Assembly (NCBI GenBank): GCA_033807775.1
Contig: CM066326.1
Coordinates: forward strand, 88,264,873 to 88,328,872
Source: Saussurea involucrata
Lineage: Eukaryota; Streptophyta; Magnoliopsida; Asterales; Asteraceae
Reading direction: 5' to 3'
DNA length: 64,000 nucleotides
The translations under genes and the position numbers were made by a program. Below are positions 1 to 10,387 of this stretch, one piece after another; within the stretch, counting starts at the first letter, position 1, and every line of letters starts with the position of its first letter. The notes under the pieces were generated by a model. The model did not search any database and had not been told where the DNA came from. It was given only the letters and a program-made list of their open reading frames with translations.

Positions 1-1759
1 TTTGAGATATTTAGTTAACAATCAGCATAATATTGTGTTTCTCTCCATATAATTTGCATCTGCAATATTTTATGGAGGTTATCTTTAATGGATATCTATA
101 ATGCATATGATATGGTAATTGTGGCCTATGGAGATTACATGATTATTACAACAACTCTATGAGCTATCTTTTTTTTTTGGAAGAAATTGTGTTGAAAGGG
201 CAAAATGTGTTGAAAGGGCAAAATGTTTTTGCAAAGCTAATCAAGCAATTATTTATTTATTTTAAAGGTCTTCTTGATGATGTTAATTTGGGTGCTTTCA
301 TTCTCTAAACCTTACAAAGCCCAAAGAGGGCTCACTTGTAGCCGTTTTTTCGGATCAGGTGTGGGATTTGCGGTGAGTATTCTTGAATTGTGATTGTTGA
401 AATTATTACACACTTTTTACTTGTAACAATCTGTTTATTAGGTCCGATTTTGCTTTCAAACAAATCTATGCTTTGACTAAGGTACCGTTTACCCTACGCT
501 TACGATGTAAGTGCTTATCGGTAAGAGTCAACACTTTCACCTAACGTACCATAGGTTTCTTTCAGCAAGTCTGTAATTACCTTTTTCATCGTTATAGATA
601 TGACTTGAAGATCTGGGATTAAGAGAATGGAGAAGAGTATTGGAATTTGCTTGCTGGCTGTCTTAAAGGTGCATTTTTTTTACTTTTAAATCTAGTTGAA
701 ATGTTGAATATTAGTAGCAAATACCTCAATCTCGTCTGTTTTGAACTGGCCTACATGCACTAAGGTTTAGGCAATCCATGATTTTCTTATCACTGTTTGC
801 TAATTGGGGTTCTCTTTCTTATGTGACTATAAAATATGTGGCTCTTCCCCCTTCCCTTTGAATTTAAATTCCACTCCTAATTGGGAATATATACATGTCT
901 ATTTTATCCCATCAATGATTAATATACAAGCAGGACCTACATGAGTGTAAAATGTACGCCTTTTCCCTTTATCTAAGTGCCTTGAAGTCTAAAGCTTAGA
1001 TAAGATAGTCTAAAACTTACATAAGATAGTCTAAAACAATAGATTGGAAAATAAAAGCATAGATCTACAAATGTGTTGGCACTTTTGGGCAAAGTGGCTA
1101 CTTATGCGTTGAACCTAACAGGTTTCTTCTATAAGTAAACCCAATTTCAAAGTCTCAAAAGTTACTGGAGCGTTATGAGTAAGTTAACCCTGAACTTATT
1201 CCTTATTTTAGCATAGACTCTATGTTTTCCTGATTTCTATCATAATGCTAATAGATTCATTGTTTACTGGCGTTGAGCCTCAAACAAGTGGTTTTTGGGC
1301 TTCTTTTCTAGTAGCTTATAGTTCAATCAATAAACGAAGCACAACTCACAACCGCTGATAGAATTATTTAAAAAGGTAAAAGGGTATCATAGCTCTCTCT
1401 ATATATAATCAGCCATTTTGGTTTTTATCATTCCTCTCTTAACTCACATCTGTGTCATTATGTTGACAGCCCTCTTTAAAATTTGAATCCGAGACTGAAA
1501 TTATATCCTCATCAAACCACCTTGTATAAGCAAGGTTAGTTTGGTATATAAGATGTTAGCAAAATATTTTGTACAATATATATATATAATTAAATGTAAT
1601 GCGGATGCTGTTTTTGTGTGTGTGTGTAGGCATTGAATGAGAATGCCTAGACCTTTCCAGCAACAGGAGTGAAGGGTATATTATTGAAGAAAATATGTGT
1701 GATCATCACATGTTGTAGCATAAGTTTTGCATTGAATTTGATTATTATTTGGTGTACAG
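1..1759. other. No confident gene; AT-rich sequence
   Basis: No long reading frame and no repeat I recognise. A short ATG-led stretch at 627-668 ends in a GT donor-like site (AAAG|GTGCAT) and reads as a small hydrophobic peptide. A second exon-like stretch near 1470-1533 lies between AG and GT. Neither can be joined confidently to the candidate exons at 1760-2800. A short GT microsatellite lies near 1615-1628. Confidence 0.4.
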
Positions 1760-2026
1760 AGGTGTGGTGGGAAGCCAAATCAGTGTGGAAGCGATAACAG
1801 GATCACTGAAGTTAAACGCAACCCAATAGGTACCCAAACAAACTTTATATTATGGCTTTGGTTTTGAATTCAGTAGGAGTGTGGATATCTGTTTAAGATA
1901 TGTCATATTACTTATCTGGAATAGTCTTTGTGATTCAAGTATGCTTAATGATTCAGCTTATTGAATAATTTCTATAGTTTCGTAAGATATATTGGTTTTT
2001 ATCTTTTTGACACTATGTTTGTTGTG

Positions 2027-2306
2027 TGAGAATAATCAGGTAACAAGATTAAACCATTAAAACACTTGATTAGAGGAGAAATGTAGAAGATGATGAATTG
2101 GGTACACTTTTCTCTCTTGGAGGCTACACACACACACACACACACTATGGTGGCTAGATACACAAATGACCTCACCCACAAAACCCTAATAATTGGGTTT
2201 ATATACCCTTTGACCAAACCTAATTGAATGTTGACTTTGACCTTTAACTAATACAATTAGACTAAATACAATTACCCCTAAATCTTGGATACATTGTGTA
2301 CTAACA
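2027..2306 (-). mobile_element. Solo LTR of the M/P Copia-type family
   Basis: 280 bp starting TGAGAATAATCAGG and ending GTGTACTAACA, the same ends as the LTRs of M2 (21729, 57759) and, inverted, of P (23269, 52864). The flanks TTGTG (2022-2026) and ATGTG (2307-2311) match at 4 of 5 bases, as expected for an aged 5-bp target duplication. No internal domain is attached on either side, so it is a solo LTR left by LTR-LTR recombination. Relative to the element's coding sense it lies on the minus strand. It contains a CA microsatellite near 2128-2146. Confidence 0.8.
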
Positions 2307-2741
2307 ATGTGCATTTATCCGGTTTGTTTCTCTTAGCCGATGAACTAGTGGTGTTTGGTACAAACTAACCGATAAGCTAGACGACGATGGCCGATAAGCT
2401 AGCTGTTAGCTTATGAACTAGTTGTGTTTGGTAAAAACCAAATGATAAGTTAGAGAGCAATGTTAAATGACCTAAAAGGGTGATAAATTACTCAATGCGA
2501 ACCATGGTATATGACATCTCCTAAAAGCTTACTGAATAAGCCAGTTTCTATATCATTAAGCCACTACAAAACTGTCATATATAGCTAATTCGAATAACCT
2601 GTGCGTCCCACTAAGCTCATTAACAAACGGGCCCTTAATATTGTTATTTCATTAAGCTGGTCTTAATGAAATTGATTTTCTCAACTTTAATGCAAACTTT
2701 GGGTACATGAAGCTTAAAACTCTAGTTTTATGGTTTATCAG
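2307..2741. other. No gene; possible degenerate MITE sequence
   Basis: Contains two diverged copies of a GTGTTTGGTA-type stretch (near 2350 and 2425) and several AGCTTA/TAAGCT words, suggesting an old DNA-transposon derivative. No clear terminal inverted repeats or target duplication could be fixed. Confidence 0.3.
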
Positions 2742-3052
2742 GTCTCGAAGCTGGTAAATACAGATTGCATAACAGATCTGCATATGCAAGTGCTCGATAA
2801 TCTGCTAAAGAAATGACATGAAGATGCTTTGATGGCTTAATGGAGATAAAAGAGAGGAATTGGTACATCAGAGATATTGGATTGTTGCAGTATGATTTAG
2901 GATTTATTTTTTTGATAGATTTGAACAAATGTGTGGAATATGGATTCATTGAAACATTATGGTTGGCTTTAAAAAATTGTTGTATTTTATGAAAATATAT
3001 AAAATTTGTGTTTTAGGATTTTGTTGTTTTTCTATTTAGTATTGTTATTTCA

Positions 3053-3075
3053 TTATATATATATATATATATATA
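3053..3075. repeat. (TA)n microsatellite
   Basis: Uninterrupted TA dinucleotide run of about 11 units, next to the CACTA-like fragment. Confidence 0.9.
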
Positions 3076-3104
3076 GCTGAAATATGGACTATATATGTGT
3101 TTAT

Positions 3105-3622
3105 ATATGCACCTTTTAGAGAAGGTTTACAAAGTGCCTCTCTAAAACTTTTAACTTTTAGAGAAGGACTAGATTATATGTATCTAAAAATAGCATTCAG
3201 AGAAGGTTTGGAAAGAGTGACTAAAGGATACCTTTAGAGAAGGTTTATAGAAAGTGTCACTAAAACCTAAACTTTTAGAGAAGGTTTTCCATTTCCTTCT
3301 CTGAAAGTGTGTTTTTAGTTGCTCTTCCAATTTGTCATAAAAGCTTGAAAAGCGTCACTAATAATGACTTTTAGAGAAGCTTTTTGAAAAAATTTGACTA
3401 ATCTTTAGCGAAGCTTTGAAAGTGTATCTAAAGCCTTAGAAAATCGTCTCTAAAGGCAACATCTTTAGAGAAACTTTAAAAGTGTATCTAAAACCTTTAC
3501 CTACAGTTGCATAGAGAAGCTTTTTGACGGAAGTGAAAAGCTTCTCTAAAAGCTTTAGAGAAGCTTTGAAGGCTTTTAAGTACAAAACAAAACCTTCCCT
3601 GAAGGTCATTTCTCTTGTAGTG
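3105..3622 (-). mobile_element. CACTA-like transposon end with subterminal repeats
   Basis: The right edge reads, on the minus strand, CACTACAAGAGAAATG, which matches the CACTACAAGA terminus of plant CACTA elements. Inward there are at least ten degenerate copies of TTTAGAGAAGSTTT (near 3112, 3156, 3195, 3232, 3274, 3368, 3402, 3462, 3506, 3550), alternating with partial reverse copies such as AAAGTGTCTCTAAAACC. Such subterminal repeat blocks are typical of CACTA ends. No transposase is visible. A left terminus could not be fixed, so this may be a solo end or a truncated element. Confidence 0.6.
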
Positions 3623-4252
3623 CACCTCCGGCAGTGGTGGTCGGCGGCGGCGGCGGCGGCCACCGCCGGTGGTGGTTTCACGGCGACACCAAAGAAACAA
3701 CAAGGGGGGAAACACTTACCTACGACGAAGAACGATCACTTGCGACTTTTCTCACGCTCCTCGCTGCTCCCTCTCTCTTCGTCGCTCCTCTCTCTCTCTC
3801 TTCGCCGGCGAGACCAGCGGAGGTGCTGGTGGCTTAGGGCGGCAAACGGTGGCTGCAACAACAGCGGGATGGTGGTGCTCCCGGCCGATCTCGCTCCCTA
3901 ATTCTCCTTCTCTCGGTTCTTCTCTATCTCTCTCTCTTCTCGTTCCTTTCTCACAGCCGCACAACACAAGAAAGGAGAAGGGTTCGTAGGGTTTAGGGGA
4001 TAGTTTGGTTTGCTTGAATCACAAGGAAATAAAAAACGAGAAGGAATTTCAGCCATGGGCCGAGACCCATGCAACAAGTTCCAAAATTTGCACACTAGCC
4101 CCTCAACTACACCTTATCTCACAATCTACACTAAAATGACACGAAAGCTAACATCTTGGTCCTATTTGACACCAAACCACTAACCAAAAACAATTAAAGG
4201 TAAACATTTTAAATTATTAAAATTAATTAATAAACACATCGGGACACGGGCT
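3623..4252. other. GC-rich then CT-rich stretch, no supported gene
   Basis: Opens with a (GGC)n-like run (3641-3668), followed by alternating TC/GA-rich sequence to about 3980. The open frames here come from simple sequence and lack recognisable domains. A captured or fragmentary host 5' region is possible but unproven. Nothing recognisable lies at 4096-4252. Confidence 0.5.
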
Positions 4253-4750
4253 TTACATGTTGAGATCATTTAAGATAGTTGTGAAACGATCATATGCATT
4301 ATCTAGCCTCTCACCATCCTTCTGCTTGTAATTCTCATATGTGTTGATGACGTTTGAGACTCTCATCTGATTTTCCACTTCTGAACCTTTATACAACTTG
4401 ATCAGCTCATCAAACATTCCTTTCCCTGTGTCACTCAAACTGTCAACTTTTCGATATATGTCATTGGTTAAGGCTTGCATAACCAATGACCTAGCCGCTT
4501 TATCGGCTTTGTGTCTCAACAAATGTTCACCGATGTAGTCTTTTGGTTGAAGAACTCTTTCGATACCATATGGGTCTGCTTCACGAACTTCTCCTTGTAC
4601 CCCATTTATCAAGGAATCATGGATTAGAGCCCCATTTTCTTGTCGTTCCACATAGTCAAGAAATCTGTCTTTCCATATTTTAAAGTCTTTAGGGAATAGA
4701 ACAGGTGGTTTATCTTTTGAACCTATGGTCAAAAGATCTCTGGCAGTCAT
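4253..4750 (-). pseudogene. Copia gag capsid (UBN2-like) fragment
   Basis: An open minus-strand frame of 165 codons from ATG at 4750. It has the Copia capsid pattern: a start near MTARDLL, a PKDFKIWKDRFLDYV stretch matching the W-K-x-x family motif, then RSLVMQAL and a helix running to RFTTILNDLNM. This is the N-terminal half of a gag. It stops abruptly at TAA 4253-4255, exactly where other family members continue, with no zinc knuckle and no pol, so it is truncated. Upstream in its own sense is a leader full of TTGCGACAAG repeats. It belongs to a different element from M1, which abuts it near 5110. Confidence 0.75.
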
Positions 4751-4834
4751 GTTTAGATTACTTGTCGTTGATCTTTTAATATCTTTTTAATATGATTAGG
4801 AATTACTGATTACACAATCTTTTGTCTCAACACA

Positions 4835-5110
4835 CTGTCTTGTCGCAGCCCAAACCTTATCGCAGCCCATCCCTTGTCGCAATAATCTGATGACGCAATA
4901 CACAACTTGTCGCAATAAGAAATCTTGTCGCAATAGGAAAATCTTGTCGCAATAAGAGAATCTTGTCGCAATAAGAAACTTGTCGCAATAAGGAAAAGCT
5001 TGTCGCAATAAGAAAGTATATCGCAATAAGGAATTCTTGTCGCAAAGGTAAAAAGATTTCTTATCGCAACTGAAGGTTGCGATAGTTTACTGTTCAATCT
5101 CTGAGGGTTG
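4835..5110 (-). repeat. Degenerate tandem TTGCGACAAG-type array in a retroelement leader
   Basis: In minus sense, about 15 copies of TTGCGACAAG/TTGCGATAAG are spaced roughly 17-20 bp by short AT-rich spacers (typical unit TATTGCGACAAGATTTCT). It lies directly 5' of the gag fragment at 4750. The same core word clusters in the leaders of M1, M2 and P and in Y. The junction with M1 falls near 5110. Confidence 0.85.
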
Positions 5111-6171
5111 CGATATTTGAATTATCTCCCTCTTTTCTTCTAATTGATATTTCTCCCCCTTTTTGATGATTGTGAGCATCATGATCATCAAAATTCTTGT
5201 TCAATGAGATTACTCAACCGGATGAGTTATCTCCCCCACTCTTTGATTTCGACCCCTCACCCCTCAATCACTCAAGGATAACTTCTTGGGTAGGAAACAC
5301 TGGTTAACGTGAATCCATAGAAGTTATTTTAAGCTCTCACACTGATTCCCATGAAATGTTGTCCTAAAAGATATGTTGCTCAACAGTTTAGCTTGAACAA
5401 ATAAGAATCTTTAGCATTTGAATAACATTGTCATCATAATGTATGCTCCTCAAAAATATTCATGAAATATTTGAGCATTTGAACGTTGAAGATTTCTCAC
5501 AACAAGAATATTGAAAGAATGAAATGAATTCGAAAGACTTGTTTGAGAATCTGACAATGTATCAATCAGATCAAATATGAAATATAATCATGAACGCTTA
5601 GGGTATCAAAGAATTGAATTTTGTTTATATGAACAAGTATAAACAATATTTAAATGAAATGTTTAAGCTCTGACGCTGAAATGAATATGATGCTCAACAA
5701 AAGTGAAGTACAAACGGGAGTATTACCATCGAAAAATTGTTTCATTTTGAGACATGGTAATAACAAAGTCAATATGAAGCTGAACTGGTGTATATGAATA
5801 CTCGAAAGTATAGACAAGATAACACACAAGTATTAATCTTTGGAAACACACGGTCAGAAACAAGAAACAATGATATAACAACCCGAGATATACATGAAAA
5901 ACATTTAAAATCACACTTCTAAACTTATGAAATCCTTTTTGAGAATCGAGAAGTGGTTTGAACATTTAAGGAAAACATTTTCATGCTTGAAAGTCGTTCT
6001 TCTTTCAAACAATCTCATATTAAGTTTAGAAGATGCTTACAGTCAAATGTTTAAGCTCCCCCTCAAATCATGATAGACTGATTTAAAGAAAACATATAAG
6101 CTCCCCCTCAAAATCTGCAAAGAATCTTAGTGAAACAAGATTAGTAGATGTAACAATCAAAGTCTAATTAT

Positions 6172-6243
6172 TTATTTTTTATTATTATTTTTTTTATTTT
6201 TTATTTATTTATTTATTTATTTATTATTATTATATTTATTTAT
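6172..6243. repeat. ATT/ATTT microsatellite
   Basis: Runs of TTATT and TTTATTTA next to the M1 hairpin array. The M2 counterpart (54138-54224) is a longer, purer (TTA)n run, so this is a polymorphic length marker between the two paralogous segments. Confidence 0.85.
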
Positions 6244-6252
6244 GATTAAGAA

Positions 6253-6372
6253 CGAGTCCTGATCTGGTATGATCAGAAGTCAAAATCTTATATGCTCGGG
6301 TTCTAAACTGAGGTGTTTAGAAGCCATAAACATCATTGAAGTGCGGGTTCTGAACTGAATTATTCAGAAACC
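6253..6372 (-). repeat. Three-unit hairpin array in the M1 3' region
   Basis: In minus sense there are three units of about 40-50 nt. Each is a stem-loop followed by CCCG or ACTCG: TTCTGAA/TTCAGAA, then TTCTAAAC/GTTTAGAA (loop ACCTCA), then CTGATC/GATCAG (loop ATACCA). The stems differ between units but stay paired. The same array has three units in M2 and six in P. Confidence 0.75.
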
Positions 6373-6609
6373 ATTATTATGTATGTTCCCCCTACAAAGA
6401 AACATACAGAAAGATATATCAATGAGCACAAAATATATCAAAAATATATAGTCTTTCCCCCTGAAATTATGCAAGTAGTTCAGCATATGAAAAATGAAAG
6501 CATGGGTACTCCTCTTCAAAGATCTGCACACTTCTCTTCTGTTTTTCCAGTCATGTGTTTGGTATAGTTTTGACAATCAGCACCACACATGCTAAACCTT
6601 CAAAACAGA

Positions 6610-8027
6610 TTAAGTAGATTTTGGTACCCAACGGAACTTGGGTCCTGGCTTGTTATGTGCAGTTCGATTTGAAGAAATATTATAAGTACCATACCAGTAC
6701 TGAACATTTTCTTTCTTGACAAAATCATGCGTTCCACAATAAGAACAACAAATTTGCTTTTGTGCCAACCTAATCAAATGATTTGCAGAATAAATTAGGT
6801 TTAACAAAAGACTTACCTTTTGGAGCGTTGTTCTTCTTGTTTACCTTAGGTGGAGGAACAGATGACTTTGGGGCATCTTTTTCAGGAGAAGAACCTTTCA
6901 TTTTCCATACCATCTTTACAGGCTTAAAGATTGGAGTATCTGAACTTGTAGCAGCTTGGTTGTAGAAAAGATTAGAAGGGTGCATCTGATCGTTTGAAAG
7001 ATTTCTTGATTTGACGGATTTTTTCGAAGAAATATGTTCATTGATTGAACCGGAAGCAGTCTTAAATGAACATTCCGAAGCAGTTGAATCATCATACGGC
7101 GACTGAACAATAGTATCGACACTAAATTGTTCAGATAATTTAACTTTGAAATTAATTGCTTCCGGTCTCTGAACCTTGTCGTACAGAACATTCCTTTCTC
7201 GAGAAATCAAATCAAACTTCTTTTGTAGATCAGATTTGATCTTCTGCTCTTTCATAGCTTCCGTTGCTAAAGCAGACAACTTCCTCGTTAGCTTTGAGAT
7301 TTCAGCCTGAAAGATCTTTCTTTCATTAGAATAGACATCTTTCACACTCTTTGTTTGAAAATCTTCAATTTTTTTCTTTTCATATTTTTTTCTTTCGATG
7401 TCTAATTCTTTCTCCAAATTAGATATTTTTAGTGAAAGCTCAACAATCTTTGCCTCAAAGGATTTTCTTTTTGCATTAAAATCCACCCTTTCCTTCTCAA
7501 ACTTTTCCTTTTCGAGAAATAAAACTTTTTCAAAATCAGAATTTTGTTTTGAAAGTTTTATGCATCTAAGCTCTATAGCTTTCTTTTCTTCAACACATTT
7601 CTTTGAAAGATCAGAAAACTTTTGTTTAAACATCTTCCGTTCATTTTCAAAATCCTGTCTCTCTTTTGCACAAGCATTTCGTTCATTTTCAAAATATTTT
7701 CTCTCTTTTGCATAAACTTGTGTTTCTATTTGAATCTCGTCGCTTGCTTTCTGAAAATCTTCTCTTTCCTTTCTCATCACTTGTTCAAAATCAGATATTT
7801 TCTTTGTCAGCTCGACATTCTTTTCCTCTAAAGAAAGTATCAGACTTGCTTTAGATTCACAATCACATATCTTCATATCAAGCTTGTGATTTCAGTTCTT
7901 GAAGTTCTTGGTAATACTTTGCACATAATGCTGTATTAAATTCACCTACTTCAATTCTGGTTTCTAAACATTCTATCTTCTTTTTACATTGCCAATATGG
8001 ACAGTTAAAATCTTGATAAAGCGACAT
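6610..8027 (-). pseudogene. M1 capsid-less coiled-coil gag frame, frameshifted
   Basis: The frame starts at ATG 8027 (MSLYQDFNCPYWQC), and frameshifts near 7880 and again near 6800 break it. The long middle piece (6770-7876, 368 codons) is almost entirely charged coiled coil (repeated KERE/NER/LEKE heptads). A Ser-rich linker, KMVWKMKGSSPEKDAPKSS and a Lys-rich tail follow. The last piece has a degenerate zinc-knuckle-like CCSYCGTHDFVKKEN and ends WVPKST-TAA, the same ending style as the gag of Z (WVPKKN). This corresponds to the C-terminal half of a Copia gag; the capsid domain is absent. Immediately 3' is a remnant KHMTGK, the only trace of protease, after which pol is missing. Confidence 0.75.
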
Positions 8028-8859
8028 TGTTACCTGAAAAAAAATGGATCGTTAACAGATACTTCGTGAGAAGTAGAATTTGTGCGCTTGAACGGTTAGA
8101 GAAAATCGTTTAAAGTCAGCAAAATTTCCAAAAATAAAATTTGAAAAAAAATTGTAAATTTGTCTTCCAAAAATTAATTCCGAAAAATTAATGCAGAAAA
8201 CTGGACTTTAAATCGACAAACCTGCAAAGCACGAGAATAATATATCAGTTGCGGTTAAATACAGGCAAAAACTGATAAAATCGATGAAAAATGAAGAATA
8301 AGGATTAAAACTGAGAACTTACGAAACTAAAACGCAAAACAAGAACTAAAAGTGACAAAATCTAAAACTTGGAACTAAAAGGACTAAAAATGAAAAATCT
8401 AAAAGCTTAAAGTCTAGGGACTAAAACTGTAATAAACTGAAAGTTAAAACTAGAGGGACTAAAAATGACCAAAACAGAAACCTGAAGTATAGGGACTAAA
8501 AGTGTCAGACACTTAGGGGTTGTTTGTTTTTTTAAAAAAACCTCTGAAAACCCCTTAAATCTGATTCGGTCAGATGATTGGTCTTTAAGACCGTTTTTTT
8601 CCAAAAAAAGGGCTGAAAACCTCTTAAATCATCTTAATTCACAAGAGGTAAATCTGGCTCTTAAAACCTCTAAGATGAAAATGAAACCCCCCTAACAGCC
8701 ACCGTCGCCCACCACCTTCACCGCCGCCGTCGTCCTTCACAACCGCCACCGCCGTCATCACCACAACTACAACCACCCCGTCCACCGCCGCCGTCGTCAT
8801 CACCACCTTCGTATCATCACCATCGTCACCGTCACCGTCGTCCTTCACAACCGCAGGAG

Positions 8860-8966
8860 TTGTTGCGGTTCATACCTGAACGGTGTATTGTGTTTGGGAA
8901 TTCGAATCTAACGGTTGAGGCGGCTCACGATGCGAAAATGAAGTGTGTGGCTGTGGCTAGTAAACG
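8860..8966 (+). pseudogene. Captured HAD-superfamily hydrolase fragment
   Basis: The frame reads LLRFIPERCIVFGNSN followed by LTVEAAHDAKMKCVAVASK. This is the conserved C-terminal block of HAD-like phosphatases (GNS followed by AAxxAxMxxVAV), most like plastid pyrP2/CbbY-type plant proteins. About 35 codons survive; the reading then runs into an unrelated sequence at 8966. It lies inside the PIF-like element. A closer family assignment needs a protein search. Confidence 0.6.
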
Positions 8967-9215
8967 CCGGGGTTGGAGATGGAGGTTGAGGAAGATGATC
9001 CACGGCCACCGCTATCGGCGGCCATTGATGATGGTTTCTGGTGATTTATCAAGCTTTGTGTACAGTAAAATGGGTACCCATAGATATGAAAAGAGAAGCA
9101 GAAACAGACTAAAAAACCTAGCTGCTGAAGTTGTGAATTTATATAGTGGGTTTTTTAGGGTTTTTGATAGGCCTGAGTTTTGGGCCATTTCTATTTGGAC
9201 TTCTAGTTTTTAATT
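8966..9215 (-). promoter_or_regulatory. Captured host promoter and start codon
   Basis: On the minus strand, going 5' to 3', there is a site II-type GGCCCA (9181-9186), a telo-box AAACCCTAA (9155-9163), a TATA box CTATATAAA (9138-9146), about 110 nt of leader, then ATG at 9025-9023 opening MAADSGGRGSSSSTSISNPG. The frame ends at the junction with the HAD fragment near 8966. Telo-box plus site II is the usual promoter signature of plant housekeeping genes. The whole looks like the 5' end of a host gene picked up by the transposon in the opposite orientation to the HAD piece. Confidence 0.5.
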
Positions 9216-10006
9216 TTTTTAAGTTTGTTAATAATACAAATATATGGTAATAAAATTGATTTCAGATTCAGATATTACAAAAACAAACAAGCTTATTATT
9301 CAGATTTCAGACTTCAGCACCACCTCTTATAAATCAGAAGTGAAATAAGACTTCAGACTTCAGACCTCTTAAAAAACAAACAGCACCTTAAACTCTAACT
9401 TCAGGGACTCAAAATGACAAAACTCTAAACTATAACTACAGGGACTGAAAAAGACACAAATTAAAACTATAAGTTTAGGGACCAAAACTGACAAAACCTA
9501 AAACTAGTAGTCCAGGTACCAGAAGTGTAAAACTCTAAACTTGCTAACTGGACTTGACGGAAAATCTAACTAAGGACTAAAAATGTAAGACACTTAACGG
9601 AAAAATCTAACGGTTCGTTAAAAAAATGAAACTAACTGAACTAACAGACCCCTAACAGACTTAGGACTTAAAATGAAACAAAACTAACTAATACTAACGG
9701 AAAAATAACTAAACAAAGGTGAATTAACGGAAAAGGACCAAAATTGTGATAAACTTAACGGTCTACTAACGGAACAGTTAAAACACTGTTCATCATCATC
9801 CAAATCGTTGATCTGCAGTTCTTTTCGTTCGAATTTCTTTGCATTCTTACTTCAAAACTGATTTTTTTTCGTTCCTTTACAGTCTCAGATCACAACACAT
9901 CCGATTGCCATGTTAAAAACAAGATCATGCAACGGTTTTAGTATGTTTTCCGGCGACCCACGTATTTTCCGGCGAGGGATGAATTTTTCCGGTGAAGTCG
10001 GTTGCG

Positions 10007-10092
10007 ACAAAAGGTTGCGATAAGGTTATGTTGCGATAAAAAAACGGAGTTGCGATAAAAGTGATGTTGCGACAAAAAAACAACTTGCGATA
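10007..10092 (-). repeat. TTGCGA cluster in the M1 leader
   Basis: Six TTGCGACA/TTGCGATA words within 86 bp, written on the plus strand, i.e. TCGCAA in element sense. The matching cluster in M2 (57087-57200) has seven. Confidence 0.8.
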
Positions 10093-10310
10093 AAGCTGAA
10101 GAACTCCGGCGACCAAATTCCAGATTCCGACGATACTTTTTTTTCGACGAACCAACTTTCAAGTCACTTAGCTTGCTGATTTCTCATCGTATTCCAATTC
10201 TGAAAGTTGTATGATGTTACAAATTTCAATAAAATCTCAAAAATCAAAAACTCATCAATTTCTCAAAAATTGATAAAAATCAATGGATTGATGCACAAAT
10301 TCTTCTCCGC

Positions 10311-10387
10311 TTGGCTCTGATACCAATTAAAAGTGATTCAGGTAACAAGATTAAACCAAATATGAACTAGATTGAGAGGAGAAATGA
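10311..10387 (-). mobile_element. M1 primer binding site and truncated 5' LTR
   Basis: Plus-strand TTGGCTCTGATACCA (10311-10325) is the complement of a TGGTATCAGAGC primer site for initiator tRNA-Met. The LTR end follows from 10328. Only about 60 bp of LTR remain before the sequence jumps to a LINE at 10388. M2 continues through a longer LTR at the equivalent place (57828 onward). Confidence 0.8.

Larger units (their letters stand above)
1760..2800 (+). pseudogene. Possible last two exons of an unidentified host gene
   Basis: Candidate exon 1760-1829 follows a TACAG acceptor and precedes a GGTACC donor. It is open for 23 codons (starts RCGGKPNQCGSDNR). Candidate exon 2742-2800 follows ATCAG and, joined in phase 1, continues as GLEAGKYRLHNRSAYASAR to a TAA at 2798-2800. 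The intron between them would be about 912 nt and contains a solo LTR. I do not recognise the protein. The reading rests only on splice-like borders and phase agreement, so chance is a real alternative. The neighbouring candidate exon near 1630 has stops in all frames, which argues for a decayed or non-coding locus. Confidence 0.2.
8516..9387. mobile_element. PIF/Harbinger-like Pack-type insertion, 872 bp
   Basis: The terminal inverted repeats GGGGTTGTTTGTTTTTT and, at the right end on the minus strand, GGTGCTGTTTGTTTTTT match at 15 of 17 positions. Both sides carry the 3-bp target duplication TTA (8513-8515, 9388-9390). The paralogous segment (near 56475) has the empty site CACTTAAACTCT, which proves an insertion after the segmental duplication, or loss from the other copy. 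No transposase is present. The interior is GC-rich and holds pieces of host genes, so it fits a Pack-type non-autonomous element. Confidence 0.85.
5110..10387 (-). mobile_element. M1: pol-less Copia-type element, truncated
   Basis: In minus sense the order is: LTR end (10328-10387, cut off), tRNA-Met-type primer binding site (10311-10325), leader (8028-10310), coiled-coil gag C-terminal frame (6610-8027), hairpin array (6253-6372), long 3' non-coding region (5110-6250). It is paralogous to M2: 5212-10387 aligns along 53171-57830. Differences are an 872-bp PIF-like insert (8516-9387), loss of about 0.4 kb in the leader between TTTCAATA repeats (near 10215), and a cut in the LTR at 10387 directly against a LINE. 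At 5212 the sequence jumps within the 3' region, removing about 0.7 kb that M2 keeps. There is no capsid, protease, integrase or RT, and every family copy here lacks them. Confidence 0.8.

Noticed and set aside
2562..3622. Complete CACTA element from CACTACAAA at 2562 to 3622
   Set aside because: Only eight terminal bases match, the 3-bp flanks differ, and the subterminal repeats occur on one side only.
3497..3989. Several overlapping open frames in GC/CT-rich DNA
   Set aside because: They arise from GGC and TC simple sequence, overlap on both strands, and contain no domain.
4810..5097. Repetitive minus frames reading ATRFSYCDK-type repeats
   Set aside because: They are translations of the TTGCGACAAG repeat array in a leader, present in several frames at once.
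7398..7854. Plus-strand frames rich in Phe/Ser/Leu at 7398-7854 and 55377-55817
   Set aside because: They are antisense to the Lys/Glu-rich coiled-coil gag, which produces long open but meaningless frames.
10311..10325. tRNA gene at CTCTGATACCA sites
   Set aside because: These short sequences are retroelement primer binding sites; no cloverleaf surrounds them.
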